Of a stretch of 58,480 nt of DNA, positions 46,183 through 54,683 are shown one piece after another (the stretch's first letter is position 1; the number at the start of each line of letters is the position of its first letter). The notes under the pieces are model-generated. The model did no database searches, was not told the DNA's origin, and saw nothing but the letters and a program-made list of their open reading frames with translations. This DNA is from JABDII01 sp041576235 (GTDB lineage: Bacteria; Gemmatimonadota; Gemmatimonadetes; Gemmatimonadales; GWC2-71-9): positions 1-58,480 of the forward strand of contig JBFGLJ010000001.1 of assembly GCA_041576235.1 (NCBI GenBank), in the 5' to 3' direction. The position numbers and the translations under genes were made by a program.

Positions 46183-46211
46183 TTGCTGGCGCTTCCTGGA
46201 CAAGGTAGCTT
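46183..46211 (+). promoter_or_regulatory. Candidate promoter of the kinase-pyrE unit
   Basis: TTGCTG (46183-46188) and TAGCTT (46206-46211) are spaced by 17 bases. The -10 box ends 12 bases before the ATG and there is no ribosome-binding sequence, so the mRNA would have a very short leader. TAGCTT also occurs upstream of rpmH. Confidence 0.45.
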
Positions 46212-46223
46212 GGGCGCTCCACC

Positions 46224-47126
46224 ATGAGCACAGAGAATCTCGTCGGTCGAACGGTGGCCGGATACCGCCTGTTGGAGCGGGTCGGAGAAGGCGGCACCGC
46301 TATCGTCTATCGCGCCGAGCACCCCGAACGAGGTGACGCGGCGGTCAAGGTCCTTCGCCCCCGCCTCCGCCAAGACCCGGTGGCCGTCAAGCGGTTTCTG
46401 CGCGAAGCCGACTACGGCGTGCGGGTCCAGCACCCCAACGTAGTCAAGACATTCGATTACGGGGACGACGAGGGGCTGCACTACCTGGCCCTCGAGTGGG
46501 CCGCCGGTGAGCCGCTGGTCACCTTCCTGTCGCGCTCGGGCCCGCTCGCGCCCGGTGTGGCCGCGACGATCGTGCGCCAGCTGGGTGCGGCTCTCGCGAC
46601 CGCGCACCAAGCCGGGATCATCCATCGGGACCTCAAACCCGCCAACATCATGTACGACCCGGCGACCCAGACCGCGAAGCTCCTGGACTTCGGCATCGCC
46701 CGCGACGCCGAGTTGAGTCCGGAGGACCGGTTGACGCGCGCTGGGTTCTTCGTTGGCACGCTCCAGTATGTTGCGCCGGAAGCGTTGAGCGGGGAGTTGG
46801 TCCATGAACAGGCCGACGTCTACAGCCTCGCCACCATCGCGTACTCGCTCCTGACCGGGGCCCTCCCCTTCAACGGGCGCACCCCACGGGAACTGTTCCA
46901 GCAGTTGCTCTCCGAAGACCCGACGCCACTCAGTCAGGCCGTCAAAGGCCGCCGATTCTCGAAATCGCTCGAGGCCGCCGTCATGGCAGGACTCGAGCGC
47001 GACTTGGCCAATCGTACAAAGAGCGTGGACGAGTTCGCCCAGGCCTTTTGCACCGCAGCGAGCGAAGACCAACCCAAGAAGGAGGGATTCTTGGCCGGAT
47101 TCTTCCGCAAGGGCAACCGTGCGTGA
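46224..47126 (+). CDS. Soluble Hanks-type Ser/Thr protein kinase
   Basis: A 300-residue protein that is almost only a kinase domain: glycine loop GEGGTAIVY (21-29), Lys42, catalytic IIHRDLKPANIM (Asp136), DFG Asp155, and APEAL. No membrane helix or sensor domain follows, unlike most PknB relatives. It ends with a short basic tail. It overlaps pyrE by 8 bases, so kinase and pyrimidine gene are translationally coupled, which is unusual. Confidence 0.93.
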   Translation: MSTENLVGRTVAGYRLLERVGEGGTAIVYRAEHPERGDAAVKVLRPRLRQDPVAVKRFLREADYGVRVQHPNVVKTFDYGDDEGLHYLALEWAAGEPLVTFLSRSGPLAPGVAATIVRQLGAALATAHQAGIIHRDLKPANIMYDPATQTAKLLDFGIARDAELSPEDRLTRAGFFVGTLQYVAPEALSGELVHEQADVYSLATIAYSLLTGALPFNGRTPRELFQQLLSEDPTPLSQAVKGRRFSKSLEAAVMAGLERDLANRTKSVDEFAQAFCTAASEDQPKKEGFLAGFFRKGNRA

Positions 47127-47676
47127 GCGTGATCGGCTCATCGAGCTCTTGCTCGAGCGGTCGGTCCGCCACGGCGAGTTCCTCCTCTCGAGCGGCCACC
47201 GTTCCAACTACTACATCGATGCCCGTCTCACCACCATGTCCGCTGAGGGACTCCACTTGGTGGGAGGCCTCGGCCTCGCGGCGATTCGAGGCATGGGATG
47301 GCACCCGAGCGCCGTGGGCGGCCTCACGCTCGGAGCCGACCCGGTCGCCTACGCCATCGCCATGGCCAGCACCTCCACCCCGCCCTTGATCAGCGCCTTC
47401 ACCGTGCGGAAGGAACCGAAGGGGCACGGCACCGGTAGTCAGGTCGAAGGGAATCTCCGCCCGGGCGATCCGGTGGTGGTGGTGGAAGACGTCATCACCT
47501 CGGGCCGGAGCGCCAGCCGGGCCATCCGGGTGGTTCGGGAGGCAGGAGCTCGGGTGTTGGGGGTGTTGGGCGTGGTCGACCGACAGGAAGGGGGCAAAGA
47601 GCGCCTGGAATCAGAAGGCCATACCATAGTAGTAGTACTTACAACTACCGAATTGGGCCTAGCCCCTCCTCGCTAG
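47119..47676 (+). CDS. pyrE: Orotate phosphoribosyltransferase
   Basis: A 185-residue PyrE with SGHRSNYYIDARL near the N-terminus and the PRPP-binding motif VVVVEDVITSGRSASRAI. It makes OMP from orotate and PRPP. The GTG start lies inside the kinase gene. The last 30 bases before the stop are unusually AT rich and contain TAGTAGTAG, encoding VVVLTTTELG. No other pyr gene is adjacent. Confidence 0.95.
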   Translation: MRERDRLIELLLERSVRHGEFLLSSGHRSNYYIDARLTTMSAEGLHLVGGLGLAAIRGMGWHPSAVGGLTLGADPVAYAIAMASTSTPPLISAFTVRKEPKGHGTGSQVEGNLRPGDPVVVVEDVITSGRSASRAIRVVREAGARVLGVLGVVDRQEGGKERLESEGHTIVVVLTTTELGLAPPR

Positions 47677-47683
47677 ATTCCGC

Positions 47684-48517
47684 ATGATCGGCTTCGTGCA
47701 CATCGAGAAGACGGCCGGGAGCACCGTCAAGTTCATCCTGCGCAATAGTCTCGGCATTCACCACTGCGACGTTCGGCCCCTGGGCCGCGCCGGGCCCTTC
47801 TCCGAAGCGGATCTTCGCTTCGCCAAGCGACTCTTCCCCGGCCTCCGGAGCATCGCCGGGCACCGCCTGATTCGGCCCAGCGCCCACGTGTCGAGCCGGG
47901 TCGCCTACTTCACCTTCGTGCGCGAACCCCTCGAGCGCTTTGCCTCCCTGTACCAGTTTCGCAGACAGGATCCCGGTCGGCGCGGATGGCGCCACGCACC
48001 GCGCCCCACCCTCGAGGAATTCCTGTCCGACCAAGGGCTCTGGAACGGACAGGTCCGGCAGCTCGCCGGGAGCGAGGACCTCCAGCAGGCGGTCGCCGAA
48101 CTCGAGCGCTATTTCTTCGTCGGGCTCACCGAGCAGTTCGATGAGTCCTTGTCGGTGCTTCGCGCCCTGTGTCCCTATCGTCTGGACCTCCGCTACCGCC
48201 GGGAAAACGTGGCGCCGGACAACAGCATCAAGCGCCGACTGCTGGCGGATCGCTCGACCCGCGAGGCCATCCTCCAGGCGAATCGCCTCGATATCGCGTT
48301 GTACCATCACGTGCGATCGACCCTCTTTCCGGCCCTCCGGGCCAGCGTGGACCGAGATGCGACCCGACCACCGGCCCACGAGGACCCCGGGTTCTTCCCG
48401 TGGCGGTACCACCTCAACCGTCTCTACAACAACACGGTGTATCGGCCGCTCTGGAAGCTCCGCCGCGGACGGCCCCACCACTCGCCTTCCCACGCCCGCC
48501 CCACCCCCCGCCGGTAA
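47684..48517 (+). CDS. Sulfotransferase family protein
   Basis: A 277-residue cytosolic sulfotransferase-like protein. The PAPS 5'-phosphosulfate loop is FVHIEKTAGSTVKFILRN (4-21) and the 3'-phosphate segment is YFTFVREPLERFASLYQFR. This subtype, with HIEKTAGST, resembles carbohydrate sulfotransferases. The acceptor is unknown; a surface glycan is plausible given the envelope genes nearby. It starts 7 bases after pyrE. Confidence 0.85.
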   Translation: MIGFVHIEKTAGSTVKFILRNSLGIHHCDVRPLGRAGPFSEADLRFAKRLFPGLRSIAGHRLIRPSAHVSSRVAYFTFVREPLERFASLYQFRRQDPGRRGWRHAPRPTLEEFLSDQGLWNGQVRQLAGSEDLQQAVAELERYFFVGLTEQFDESLSVLRALCPYRLDLRYRRENVAPDNSIKRRLLADRSTREAILQANRLDIALYHHVRSTLFPALRASVDRDATRPPAHEDPGFFPWRYHLNRLYNNTVYRPLWKLRRGRPHHSPSHARPTPRR

Positions 48518-48622
48518 GTCGGTGTTCGCCTCGGCACCGGGTGTCGTCTCGTGGCGGCCATGCCCCCAACGCTCATCGCCCTCCGCGCCCTCCGCCAGCC
48601 GCTCGCTGGTGCCTTGCTCGCT

Positions 48623-49555
48623 TCATCCGGGGACCAGTTTGCCCGGCGCTAAGGGGTGAAACCGCTGCCAGGTGTGGGTGTAGGGGTGGATCATGTGATT
48701 CAGGAATCGGGCATGGGCCTTCTTGTAGGGAAAGCGCCGCCGAAATTCACCGGCGGTGATGCCGAGGGTTGCCCGGACGTGGCGCCCAAAGCTCTGGGGC
48801 GACGAGTAGTCCAACCGGTAGACCACGTCGGCCACCGAGAGGCCGGGCGACTCGAACAGATGCGCAGCGTAGAGCAGCCGCGTGGCGGCCAGATAGCTCT
48901 TTGGTGAGGGAAGTCCAGCACGGGCGAACCTGGACATCAGGGTGCTGGGACGGACGTGAACATGGCCGCACAGCCTCCGGACCGTACCCGTCTCAGGGGC
49001 GAGGCGAATGAGGATTTCGAAGAAGAGCCTGGCATCCGGGGGCGCCTCGCGCAAAGCCGTGAGCACCGGGCCCTGGATCCGCGCAGCGGCCCGGCTCGCC
49101 GGACGTCCCACCACCTCGCGCAGTTGGCGCCAGCCGTGCGGGGAGGTAACATCGACGACATGGCGTATTCCGCTCGCTCCAAGGGTCAGCACGGCTTCGG
49201 TCGCCCCCGCGCTGTGGGCCGTGACCAGTGCCACGGTCGGGATGCCCGGAAAATCGCGCACCAGGTGACGCAGGGCGCTGACCTGTCTCGGCGCGCAGCG
49301 GTGCACCGACACGAGGATCCCGTCCACCGGCCGTTCCTTGACGACACGGATGGCGTCCGGGACCGTGTCGCGGTGGAGGACGGTAAAGCACCCGCTGCCG
49401 GCGGCTTCAACCCGCGACCGCTCCTTGGGATCGAGCACGGTGGCGATGAGGGGTGGAGCGTCGGGCTTCGGGTCGAGGGCAAGCATGCGCTGGTCCGTGG
49501 CGTGGGGGCGGACATAGGGAGCCCAAGAAGGGCGCAACTGGCATACCGTAGCCAT
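48623..49555 (-). CDS. AraC-type transcriptional regulator with receiver-like N-terminus
   Basis: A 310-residue protein. Residues about 35-150 look like a degenerate receiver or PAS-type alpha/beta domain (DGILVSVHRC, PTVALVTAHS) lacking a clear phosphoacceptor. Residues about 185-290 form an AraC HTH pair: RLCGHVHVRPSTLMSRFARA and LSVADVVYRLDYSSPQSFGRHVRATLG split at Tyr. Divergent from the large kinase gene. Effector and targets unknown. Confidence 0.85.
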   Translation of the reverse strand: MATVCQLRPSWAPYVRPHATDQRMLALDPKPDAPPLIATVLDPKERSRVEAAGSGCFTVLHRDTVPDAIRVVKERPVDGILVSVHRCAPRQVSALRHLVRDFPGIPTVALVTAHSAGATEAVLTLGASGIRHVVDVTSPHGWRQLREVVGRPASRAAARIQGPVLTALREAPPDARLFFEILIRLAPETGTVRRLCGHVHVRPSTLMSRFARAGLPSPKSYLAATRLLYAAHLFESPGLSVADVVYRLDYSSPQSFGRHVRATLGITAGEFRRRFPYKKAHARFLNHMIHPYTHTWQRFHPLAPGKLVPG

Positions 49556-49668
49556 TCCCGCTCAAGCCGACCTCAACCCAGTGCCCGTCACGATTCCCGG
49601 CTCGAGGGTGCCAAACGCAACGAACACGCCGCCTGCGGCATCTAACGGGAGCCGGGGCCGCGCATGGC

Positions 49669-49702
49669 GGGGGGAGGGAGGAGGAGGAGAAGGGGGGAAG
49701 GG
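49669..49702 (+). repeat. 34-base all-purine, G-rich tract
   Basis: An uninterrupted purine run with G-blocks of 6, 3, 6 and 3 lies in the 224-base gap between the AraC-type gene and the large kinase. It could form a G-quadruplex or triplex. It is non-coding. Confidence 0.7.
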
Positions 49703-49708
49703 CTCTCT

Positions 49709-49723
49709 GTTTCGTCCCGAAAC
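49709..49723. promoter_or_regulatory. GTTTCG-N3-CGAAAC palindrome upstream of the large kinase
   Basis: A perfect 6+6 inverted repeat with a 3-base spacer lies 56 bases before the kinase GTG and about 150 bases from the AraC-type start. The size and symmetry suit an operator for a dimeric repressor. The binding protein is unknown. Confidence 0.45.
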
Positions 49724-49779
49724 TGGGCTGGTTCGGGCGACGTCTTATCTAAGAAGAGGCTTCATCCCGGAGTTACAGC

Positions 49780-52700
49780 GTGACCACACCACCGTCCGAT
49801 CTCCGTCGTCGGGTGCAGGCGGCCCTCGGCTCCCAGTACGTCCTCGAGGACGAGCTGGGCCGCGGAGGGATGGGGGTCGTCTTCCTGGCCCGCGACCCGA
49901 CGCTCGACCGCCGCGTGGCCATCAAGGTCGTGCAGCCGACGCTGGCCCAGCACCCCACGCTCACCCAGCGATTCCTCGCCGAGGCGCGGCTCATTGCTCG
50001 GCACAAACACCCCACCATCGTCACGGTCCATTCGGCCGGAGCGATCGATGGGTTGCTGTTCTACGTCATGGATTACGTCCCCGGGGAGAGTCTCCGTGAT
50101 CGGCTGACCCGAGAAAAGCGGCTGTCGGCCGACAACGCCGAGCGGATCTTGGGGGACCTTGCGGCGGCCCTCAACGCGGCCGCGGCAGCCGGGGTCGTCC
50201 ACCGCGACCTCAAGCCTGAGAACGTGTTGCTCGACGGCGACAGCGGTCGGGCGTTGTTGGTGGACTTTGGCATCGCTCGGCTGGTGGCGGGTGCGAGGGA
50301 CAGCGAGGCCGAGATCACCGGCGAGGGTGTCGTGCTGGGAACGCCCACCTACATGAGCCCCGAGCAGGCCGCCGGCGAGGAGATCGACAGCCGCAGCGAT
50401 CTCTACGGGCTGGGGGTTCTGGCCTATGAGATGCTGACCGGCAGCCCGCCATTTACCGGTCCGCATCGGCAGGTAGTCTCGCGCCATCTCTCGGCCACTC
50501 CGGCGCCGATCGGCAGGCTGCGCCCGGACTGCCCACCACGCCTTGCCGCCGTAGTCATGAAGCTGCTGGAGAAGCAGCCCGATGCGCGGTGGCAGACGGG
50601 CGAGGAGGTCCGTCAGGCCTTGCGGGGAACCGGAGAGATCCGGACCCACCGGCAGCGGCGCCGGCGCCGGGTCCTCGCCGGTGCAACGCTCGCCCTCCTG
50701 GCCGCCGCCACCACGGTGGCCGTCGCGCGCCGGGGCGATCCGGGGCCGCCTCCCGGGGTCAATCCGCGCCACTCCATTCTCGTCCTTCCGTTCACCAACC
50801 TCCGAGGCGACCCCAGCCTCGAGTGGCTCGAGACCGGCAGTGTCAACATGCTGGCGCTGACCCTGTCGCAATGGGACGATCTGTCCGTCATCGATCAGGA
50901 ACGGGTCCACGACCTCTTGACCGCCGAGGGAATCGCTGCCGGTGACGACGTGGGCTTGAGCCAGGCGCGGGAGCTTGCCAAGGAAGCCGGGGTGTGGACG
51001 GTTGTCATGGGCGATTACGAACACGTGCTCGACTCGCTCCGGCTCACGGCAAGGGTGTTTGATGTGGCGAGCGGTGTGCGCGTGGACGTGGCCCAATCGA
51101 GCGCGCCCATCGCTGCTGACGTGCGCGCTACGTTCGACCAGCTCGCGACCCGCCTGCTCGACCTGAGCGGCGCCCCGACCGACGTGCGAACTGATCTCGC
51201 GAAGGCGACAACGACCTCGCTCGAGGCCTATCGGGCGTACTTGCAGGGTGTCGCCCACTTGAACACCTGGAACCTCAACGCAGCCATGACCGATCTCGAG
51301 CGTGCTGTCGCCCTGGACAGCACCTTCGGCCTCGCGTACTACAAGCTGGCCCTGGCGCGGGGATGGAGCCTAGGGACCGACGACAGCGTCTCCAATCGAG
51401 CCATGGTGCAAGCCACGGCGTACTCGGCGAACCTCCCGGCGCATGAGCGAAAAGTCATTCAAGCCTACCGAGCGTTCATCGAGAGCGACCACGAGAGCGC
51501 CCGGCGATTATACGAGGAACTGCTGGACGAGAACCCCGGCGACGCGGATGCGTGGTACGGCCTGGGCGATTCGTGGTACCACCAGCCCGGGGAGTTGGCC
51601 GGTGGATGGACGCGCTCGCTGCGCGCCTTCTCCCGCACGATCGCATTGGACCCCGGCTACGCCTTGGCCTTCGACCACATCATGGGGATCCTCGCCAATG
51701 CAGCGCGGCCGAACAGTTGGGTGGCCCTCATGCCGGGCGATTCCCTCGTCCCAGCCCGCACCGAGACCGGGCGACAGCTTCTCACACCGGTTCAGCTCGA
51801 CCAGGCACGGGCGAGGGCTCGCACCGACGCGGTCGAGAGAGCGCGCACCTGGGTCGCGAGCCAGCCGGGCGTCGACCGGGCGCACAACGCCCTCATCGAC
51901 TCCTACATTCTGAGCGGTCAGCACCGGTCCGCCCTCGGTGAAATCGCGCAGGCTCGGGCGTCAGGCCGTCCCCGACCCGATATCCCCTTCCGAGAGGCCA
52001 GGGTTCACATCGCCAGCGGGGACGTGGCGCAGGCTGCCCGGGTGCTCCGGGCCGCCCTCGACTCCATTTCGGCCGACGACTTCGGGGCCCTGGACCGCCA
52101 CTACGACCTCGTCAACTTGGTGGCGGCGGGATCCAACGTGTTCGCGTACCAGGGTGACCTCGGGACCGCGGCCTCCGTCATTCAATTCGCCGACAACGTC
52201 CGGGTGGCGCTGGACTACGGGTACCGCGGGGCGCACAGGGAGTTCTTCGAGGAATGGTGGGTCCGCAATGCCCTGGGCAACCTCTATGCGGCGTCTGAGG
52301 CCCCGGCCGCCATGCAGCGCCGGGTGTGGGATGGGGTCGCCGAGGCCGCCCGCCTGGCCCCGCCGGCCATCCGCCACGACGTGGCCATGTCTGGCGCAGC
52401 CTCCGCGCTCGGGGTCTTCCTCAGCACCTTCAGCGATACCACCGCGCTTCAGGAGTTCCAAGCGCTCACGAACCACACGGTGGCCCGGGAAGTCCGGGCG
52501 CTGTGGGCGCTGAGCCGGAAGGACACGGCCCAGGCCCGCGAGGTGCTGACCGAGCCGGGGCCGGGAAACGAAGTCCAGGCCACAGCCAAGGAAGAGAAGG
52601 CCTACCTCTCCGAGCATTATCGGGTGCCGCTTGCCGCCTGGGCGCACTATTTCCTCAAGGACTATCAGAAGACCCTCGACCTCCTCGGGGACTTCGAGGT

Positions 52701-52917
52701 CGATCAATTCAACCACGATCGGTTCGACCCGCGCTGGGGGATGATCGGACGGGTGCGGGTGCTCCGCGGACTGGCCTTGCAGGAGCTCGGCCGCAGTGCC
52801 GAGGCGGAAGAACAGTACCGGCTCGCCTTGGCCCAATGGACGGCCCCGCACGGCTCCCTCAGGCCCTTGATCGACGAAGTCGAAGGACGGCTGGCCCTCC
52901 TCGGCGGCACGGGCTGA
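49780..52917 (+). CDS. Membrane Ser/Thr kinase with TolB-like and TPR domains
   Basis: A 1045-residue protein. Kinase domain about 20-290 with GRGGMG (27-32), Lys49, VVHRDLKPENVLL, VDFGIARL and MSPEQAAGEEIDSRSDLYGLG (each within the loop order expected). One membrane helix follows (about 300-322). The outer part begins with a TolB/FlgO-like domain (SILVLPFTNLRGDPSLEWLETG) and continues with TPR-type helices to the end. GTG start with GGAG 7 bases upstream. The extracytoplasmic part probably senses or binds protein partners. Confidence 0.92.
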   Translation: MTTPPSDLRRRVQAALGSQYVLEDELGRGGMGVVFLARDPTLDRRVAIKVVQPTLAQHPTLTQRFLAEARLIARHKHPTIVTVHSAGAIDGLLFYVMDYVPGESLRDRLTREKRLSADNAERILGDLAAALNAAAAAGVVHRDLKPENVLLDGDSGRALLVDFGIARLVAGARDSEAEITGEGVVLGTPTYMSPEQAAGEEIDSRSDLYGLGVLAYEMLTGSPPFTGPHRQVVSRHLSATPAPIGRLRPDCPPRLAAVVMKLLEKQPDARWQTGEEVRQALRGTGEIRTHRQRRRRRVLAGATLALLAAATTVAVARRGDPGPPPGVNPRHSILVLPFTNLRGDPSLEWLETGSVNMLALTLSQWDDLSVIDQERVHDLLTAEGIAAGDDVGLSQARELAKEAGVWTVVMGDYEHVLDSLRLTARVFDVASGVRVDVAQSSAPIAADVRATFDQLATRLLDLSGAPTDVRTDLAKATTTSLEAYRAYLQGVAHLNTWNLNAAMTDLERAVALDSTFGLAYYKLALARGWSLGTDDSVSNRAMVQATAYSANLPAHERKVIQAYRAFIESDHESARRLYEELLDENPGDADAWYGLGDSWYHQPGELAGGWTRSLRAFSRTIALDPGYALAFDHIMGILANAARPNSWVALMPGDSLVPARTETGRQLLTPVQLDQARARARTDAVERARTWVASQPGVDRAHNALIDSYILSGQHRSALGEIAQARASGRPRPDIPFREARVHIASGDVAQAARVLRAALDSISADDFGALDRHYDLVNLVAAGSNVFAYQGDLGTAASVIQFADNVRVALDYGYRGAHREFFEEWWVRNALGNLYAASEAPAAMQRRVWDGVAEAARLAPPAIRHDVAMSGAASALGVFLSTFSDTTALQEFQALTNHTVAREVRALWALSRKDTAQAREVLTEPGPGNEVQATAKEEKAYLSEHYRVPLAAWAHYFLKDYQKTLDLLGDFEVDQFNHDRFDPRWGMIGRVRVLRGLALQELGRSAEAEEQYRLALAQWTAPHGSLRPLIDEVEGRLALLGGTG

Positions 52918-52970
52918 TGTATGGAGAAGTGGCCCGCCACCGGCTACATTTGAATGGCGGTCGAGAGATG

Positions 52971-53348
52971 GGCCGTGTGCGATGATCGCGGCGCGGGTGC
53001 TCTTCGGAGGACGGCGCGTCGAGGAAAGTCCGAGCTCCACAGGGTAGACTGCCAGGTAACGCCTGGGCGCCGGAAGGCGACGGACAGGGCCACAGAAAAG
53101 ACACCGCCCCCTAGGGGGTAAGGGTGAAAAGGTGGGGTAAGAGCCCACCGCGCCGCTGGAAACAGCGGTGGCACGGTAACCCCCAGTCGGAGCAAGGCCA
53201 AGTAAGCGGCGAGGTACGACCCGTACCGTCCCTATCGACTCGATACAGCCGCGGGTAGGCCGCTTGAGGTGGCCGGCGACGGTCACCCCAGACAGATGAT
53301 CATCCGTCCGCTCACGGACGAACAGAACTCGGCTTACCGCACGACCCT
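52971..53348 (+). ncRNA. rnpB: RNase P RNA (class A)
   Basis: The conserved 5' core GAGGAAAGTCCGAGCTCCAC (CR-I), CAGGGTAGACTGCCAGGTAA with ACGCCTGGG, the central ACAGAAAAGACACCGCC, GGTGAAAAGGTGGGG, and 3' core CAGAACTCGGCTTACCG match bacterial RNase P RNA. The ends are set by P1 pairing of GGCCGTGTGCG (from 52971) with CCGCACGACC (to 53347), with one mismatch and a wobble, so they are approximate by about 10 bases. It begins about 50 bases after the kinase stop, and a TACATT box at 52945-52950 could be its -10. Confidence 0.97.
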
Positions 53349-53355
53349 TCTCTCC

Positions 53356-53384
53356 ACGCCCTCGGGGCCCTGTCCCGAGGGCGT
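53356..53384 (+). terminator. rnpB terminator hairpin
   Basis: A perfect 11-base stem (ACGCCCTCGGG with CCCGAGGGCGT) and 7-base loop directly follow the RNase P RNA 3' end. A long T tract is missing (GTTCAC follows). A very similar stem occurs at 57711-57740. Confidence 0.75.
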
Positions 53385-53466
53385 GTTCACAGCCACGCCG
53401 CTTGCCTGCGGAGGCACTGGTCTCCTAGTATTCCGCCACCATGGACCCGAGGGCCACCGCCGGATA

Positions 53467-53694
53467 ATGCCCGATTCGCATCAGACTCACGCCCGGAAAC
53501 AGCTGTACCCCAAGGATTGGGAGAACCAAGCCGAGATCCGGGTGCTTCGGGCCAAACCAGGGGAATGGGAAAAGCTCGCAGGCTGGCGCTCCGACATGTC
53601 CCGGCGGGGCTGGCAGCTCTTGCGGGTGCACAGCGACACCCAGGAACTCGTCGCCGTGTTCGGGAAGACCCGTCGCCCCTCTTCGAACTCTTGA
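53467..53694 (+). CDS. Small hypothetical protein, 75 residues
   Basis: A short frame between rnpB and the lipoprotein gene. The C-terminal part EWEKLAGWRSDMSRRGWQLLRVHSDTQELVAVFGKT has the alternating pattern of a small beta-alpha fold (Gly-Trp-Gln-Leu followed by a strand) seen in DUF4177-like proteins; this is only a resemblance. No strong ribosome-binding site. Its stop precedes the next gene by 15 bases. Confidence 0.55.
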   Translation: MPDSHQTHARKQLYPKDWENQAEIRVLRAKPGEWEKLAGWRSDMSRRGWQLLRVHSDTQELVAVFGKTRRPSSNS

Positions 53695-53709
53695 ATGCTC
53701 GAGGTGACC

Positions 53710-54630
53710 ATGCAGAGCCCCTCGCCACGACCCCGCCGCGCCTCTCGCAACGCCTTTGCCGGTGCGGCTCTTGTGGCGATCCTCGGATGCGCGGCCGGCA
53801 CCTCTCCTCGAGTCAGCGATCGCCCCGGCCCCGGCCCCGCCCCCGGTGCCCCGGGGGCCGAAGCGGCGCTTGAGCCCTCCCCGGACGGTGACCCCATCCG
53901 ATACCATCCTGGCTCCCAAGGAGCCTACCGATATTACCGGCTCGACAGCCTCGACTATCAGCTGCCGGGGGGTGCGTCCCAACTCCAAACCTATGGCCGC
54001 ACCGCCTATCTGAACGTCGCCATCGTGCCATTCGATAGCGCATACCGGGTCCACTTCCACCTGGATTCGGTGACCCAAGACCCGACCACGATGCGCCAGC
54101 CGGCGCTCGATAGCGTTGGGCCGATGAGTTGGGTCGCCGACATGGGACCGAACGGGGGGCTTCGGAACTTCCAGGTCACCCCGGCGACGCCGTTCGGCGA
54201 GAACTTGAGCAGCGAACTGGCCCGTCGGTTCTTTCCGGCCCAACCGGCGGGTGGTGCCTACCCTGGGCGGACGTGGACAGATTCAAGCGAGGTGCGGATA
54301 GGCGGTCTCTCAGTCACCCAGACCGAACGCGCGATCATTCGCTCGGAGGCTCTGCTCGCCAGCGATTCCACCGAGGCCTATCATCTCCGCATCGAGAGTA
54401 CCGCCGACCTCGAGCGGCAGGGCTCGAGCACCCAGACCGGACAGATTATCGAAGCCTTTGGGAACGGGGTGGATTCGACGACCTATTTCCTGGCGGAGGC
54501 CGGGTCGTTCTTGGGGGCGCAGGGAACCGAGACCTTCGACTTGCTCTTCACCGTTCCCGCCGTCGGGCAATCCGTTCCGGTGCACCAGGTTGGACGGTAC
54601 AGCATCGCTCGGATCCCCGGCGACCAGTAG
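53710..54630 (+). CDS. Predicted lipoprotein of unknown function
   Basis: A 306-residue protein with a lipoprotein signal (LVAILGC lipobox), a Gly-Pro-Ala linker from a C-rich hexamer-like repeat (53822-53850), then a beta-rich domain with YRYYRLDSLDYQLPGG, RTYL-type strands and a C-terminal VGRYSIARIP. ATG at 53710 has GAGG 5 bases upstream; ATG at 53695 is an alternative. Not recognised as a named family. Probably outer-membrane anchored. Confidence 0.72.
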   Translation: MQSPSPRPRRASRNAFAGAALVAILGCAAGTSPRVSDRPGPGPAPGAPGAEAALEPSPDGDPIRYHPGSQGAYRYYRLDSLDYQLPGGASQLQTYGRTAYLNVAIVPFDSAYRVHFHLDSVTQDPTTMRQPALDSVGPMSWVADMGPNGGLRNFQVTPATPFGENLSSELARRFFPAQPAGGAYPGRTWTDSSEVRIGGLSVTQTERAIIRSEALLASDSTEAYHLRIESTADLERQGSSTQTGQIIEAFGNGVDSTTYFLAEAGSFLGAQGTETFDLLFTVPAVGQSVPVHQVGRYSIARIPGDQ

Positions 54631-54683
54631 CCGCTCTCCGTGCGCGGGGGTGGGGCAGAGGCTTGGCTGCGGGAATCGGACGG

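Noticed and set aside
47630..47650. TAGTAGTAG near the pyrE stop, similar to the triplets upstream of dnaN
   Set aside because: It encodes the conserved-looking PyrE C-terminus (valines), has no DnaA box beside it, and is far from dnaA.
52918..53466. Protein-coding frames across the rnpB region (e.g. 51961-53286 minus)
   Set aside because: The region is fully explained by RNase P RNA and its terminator; the frames are antisense or chance extensions.
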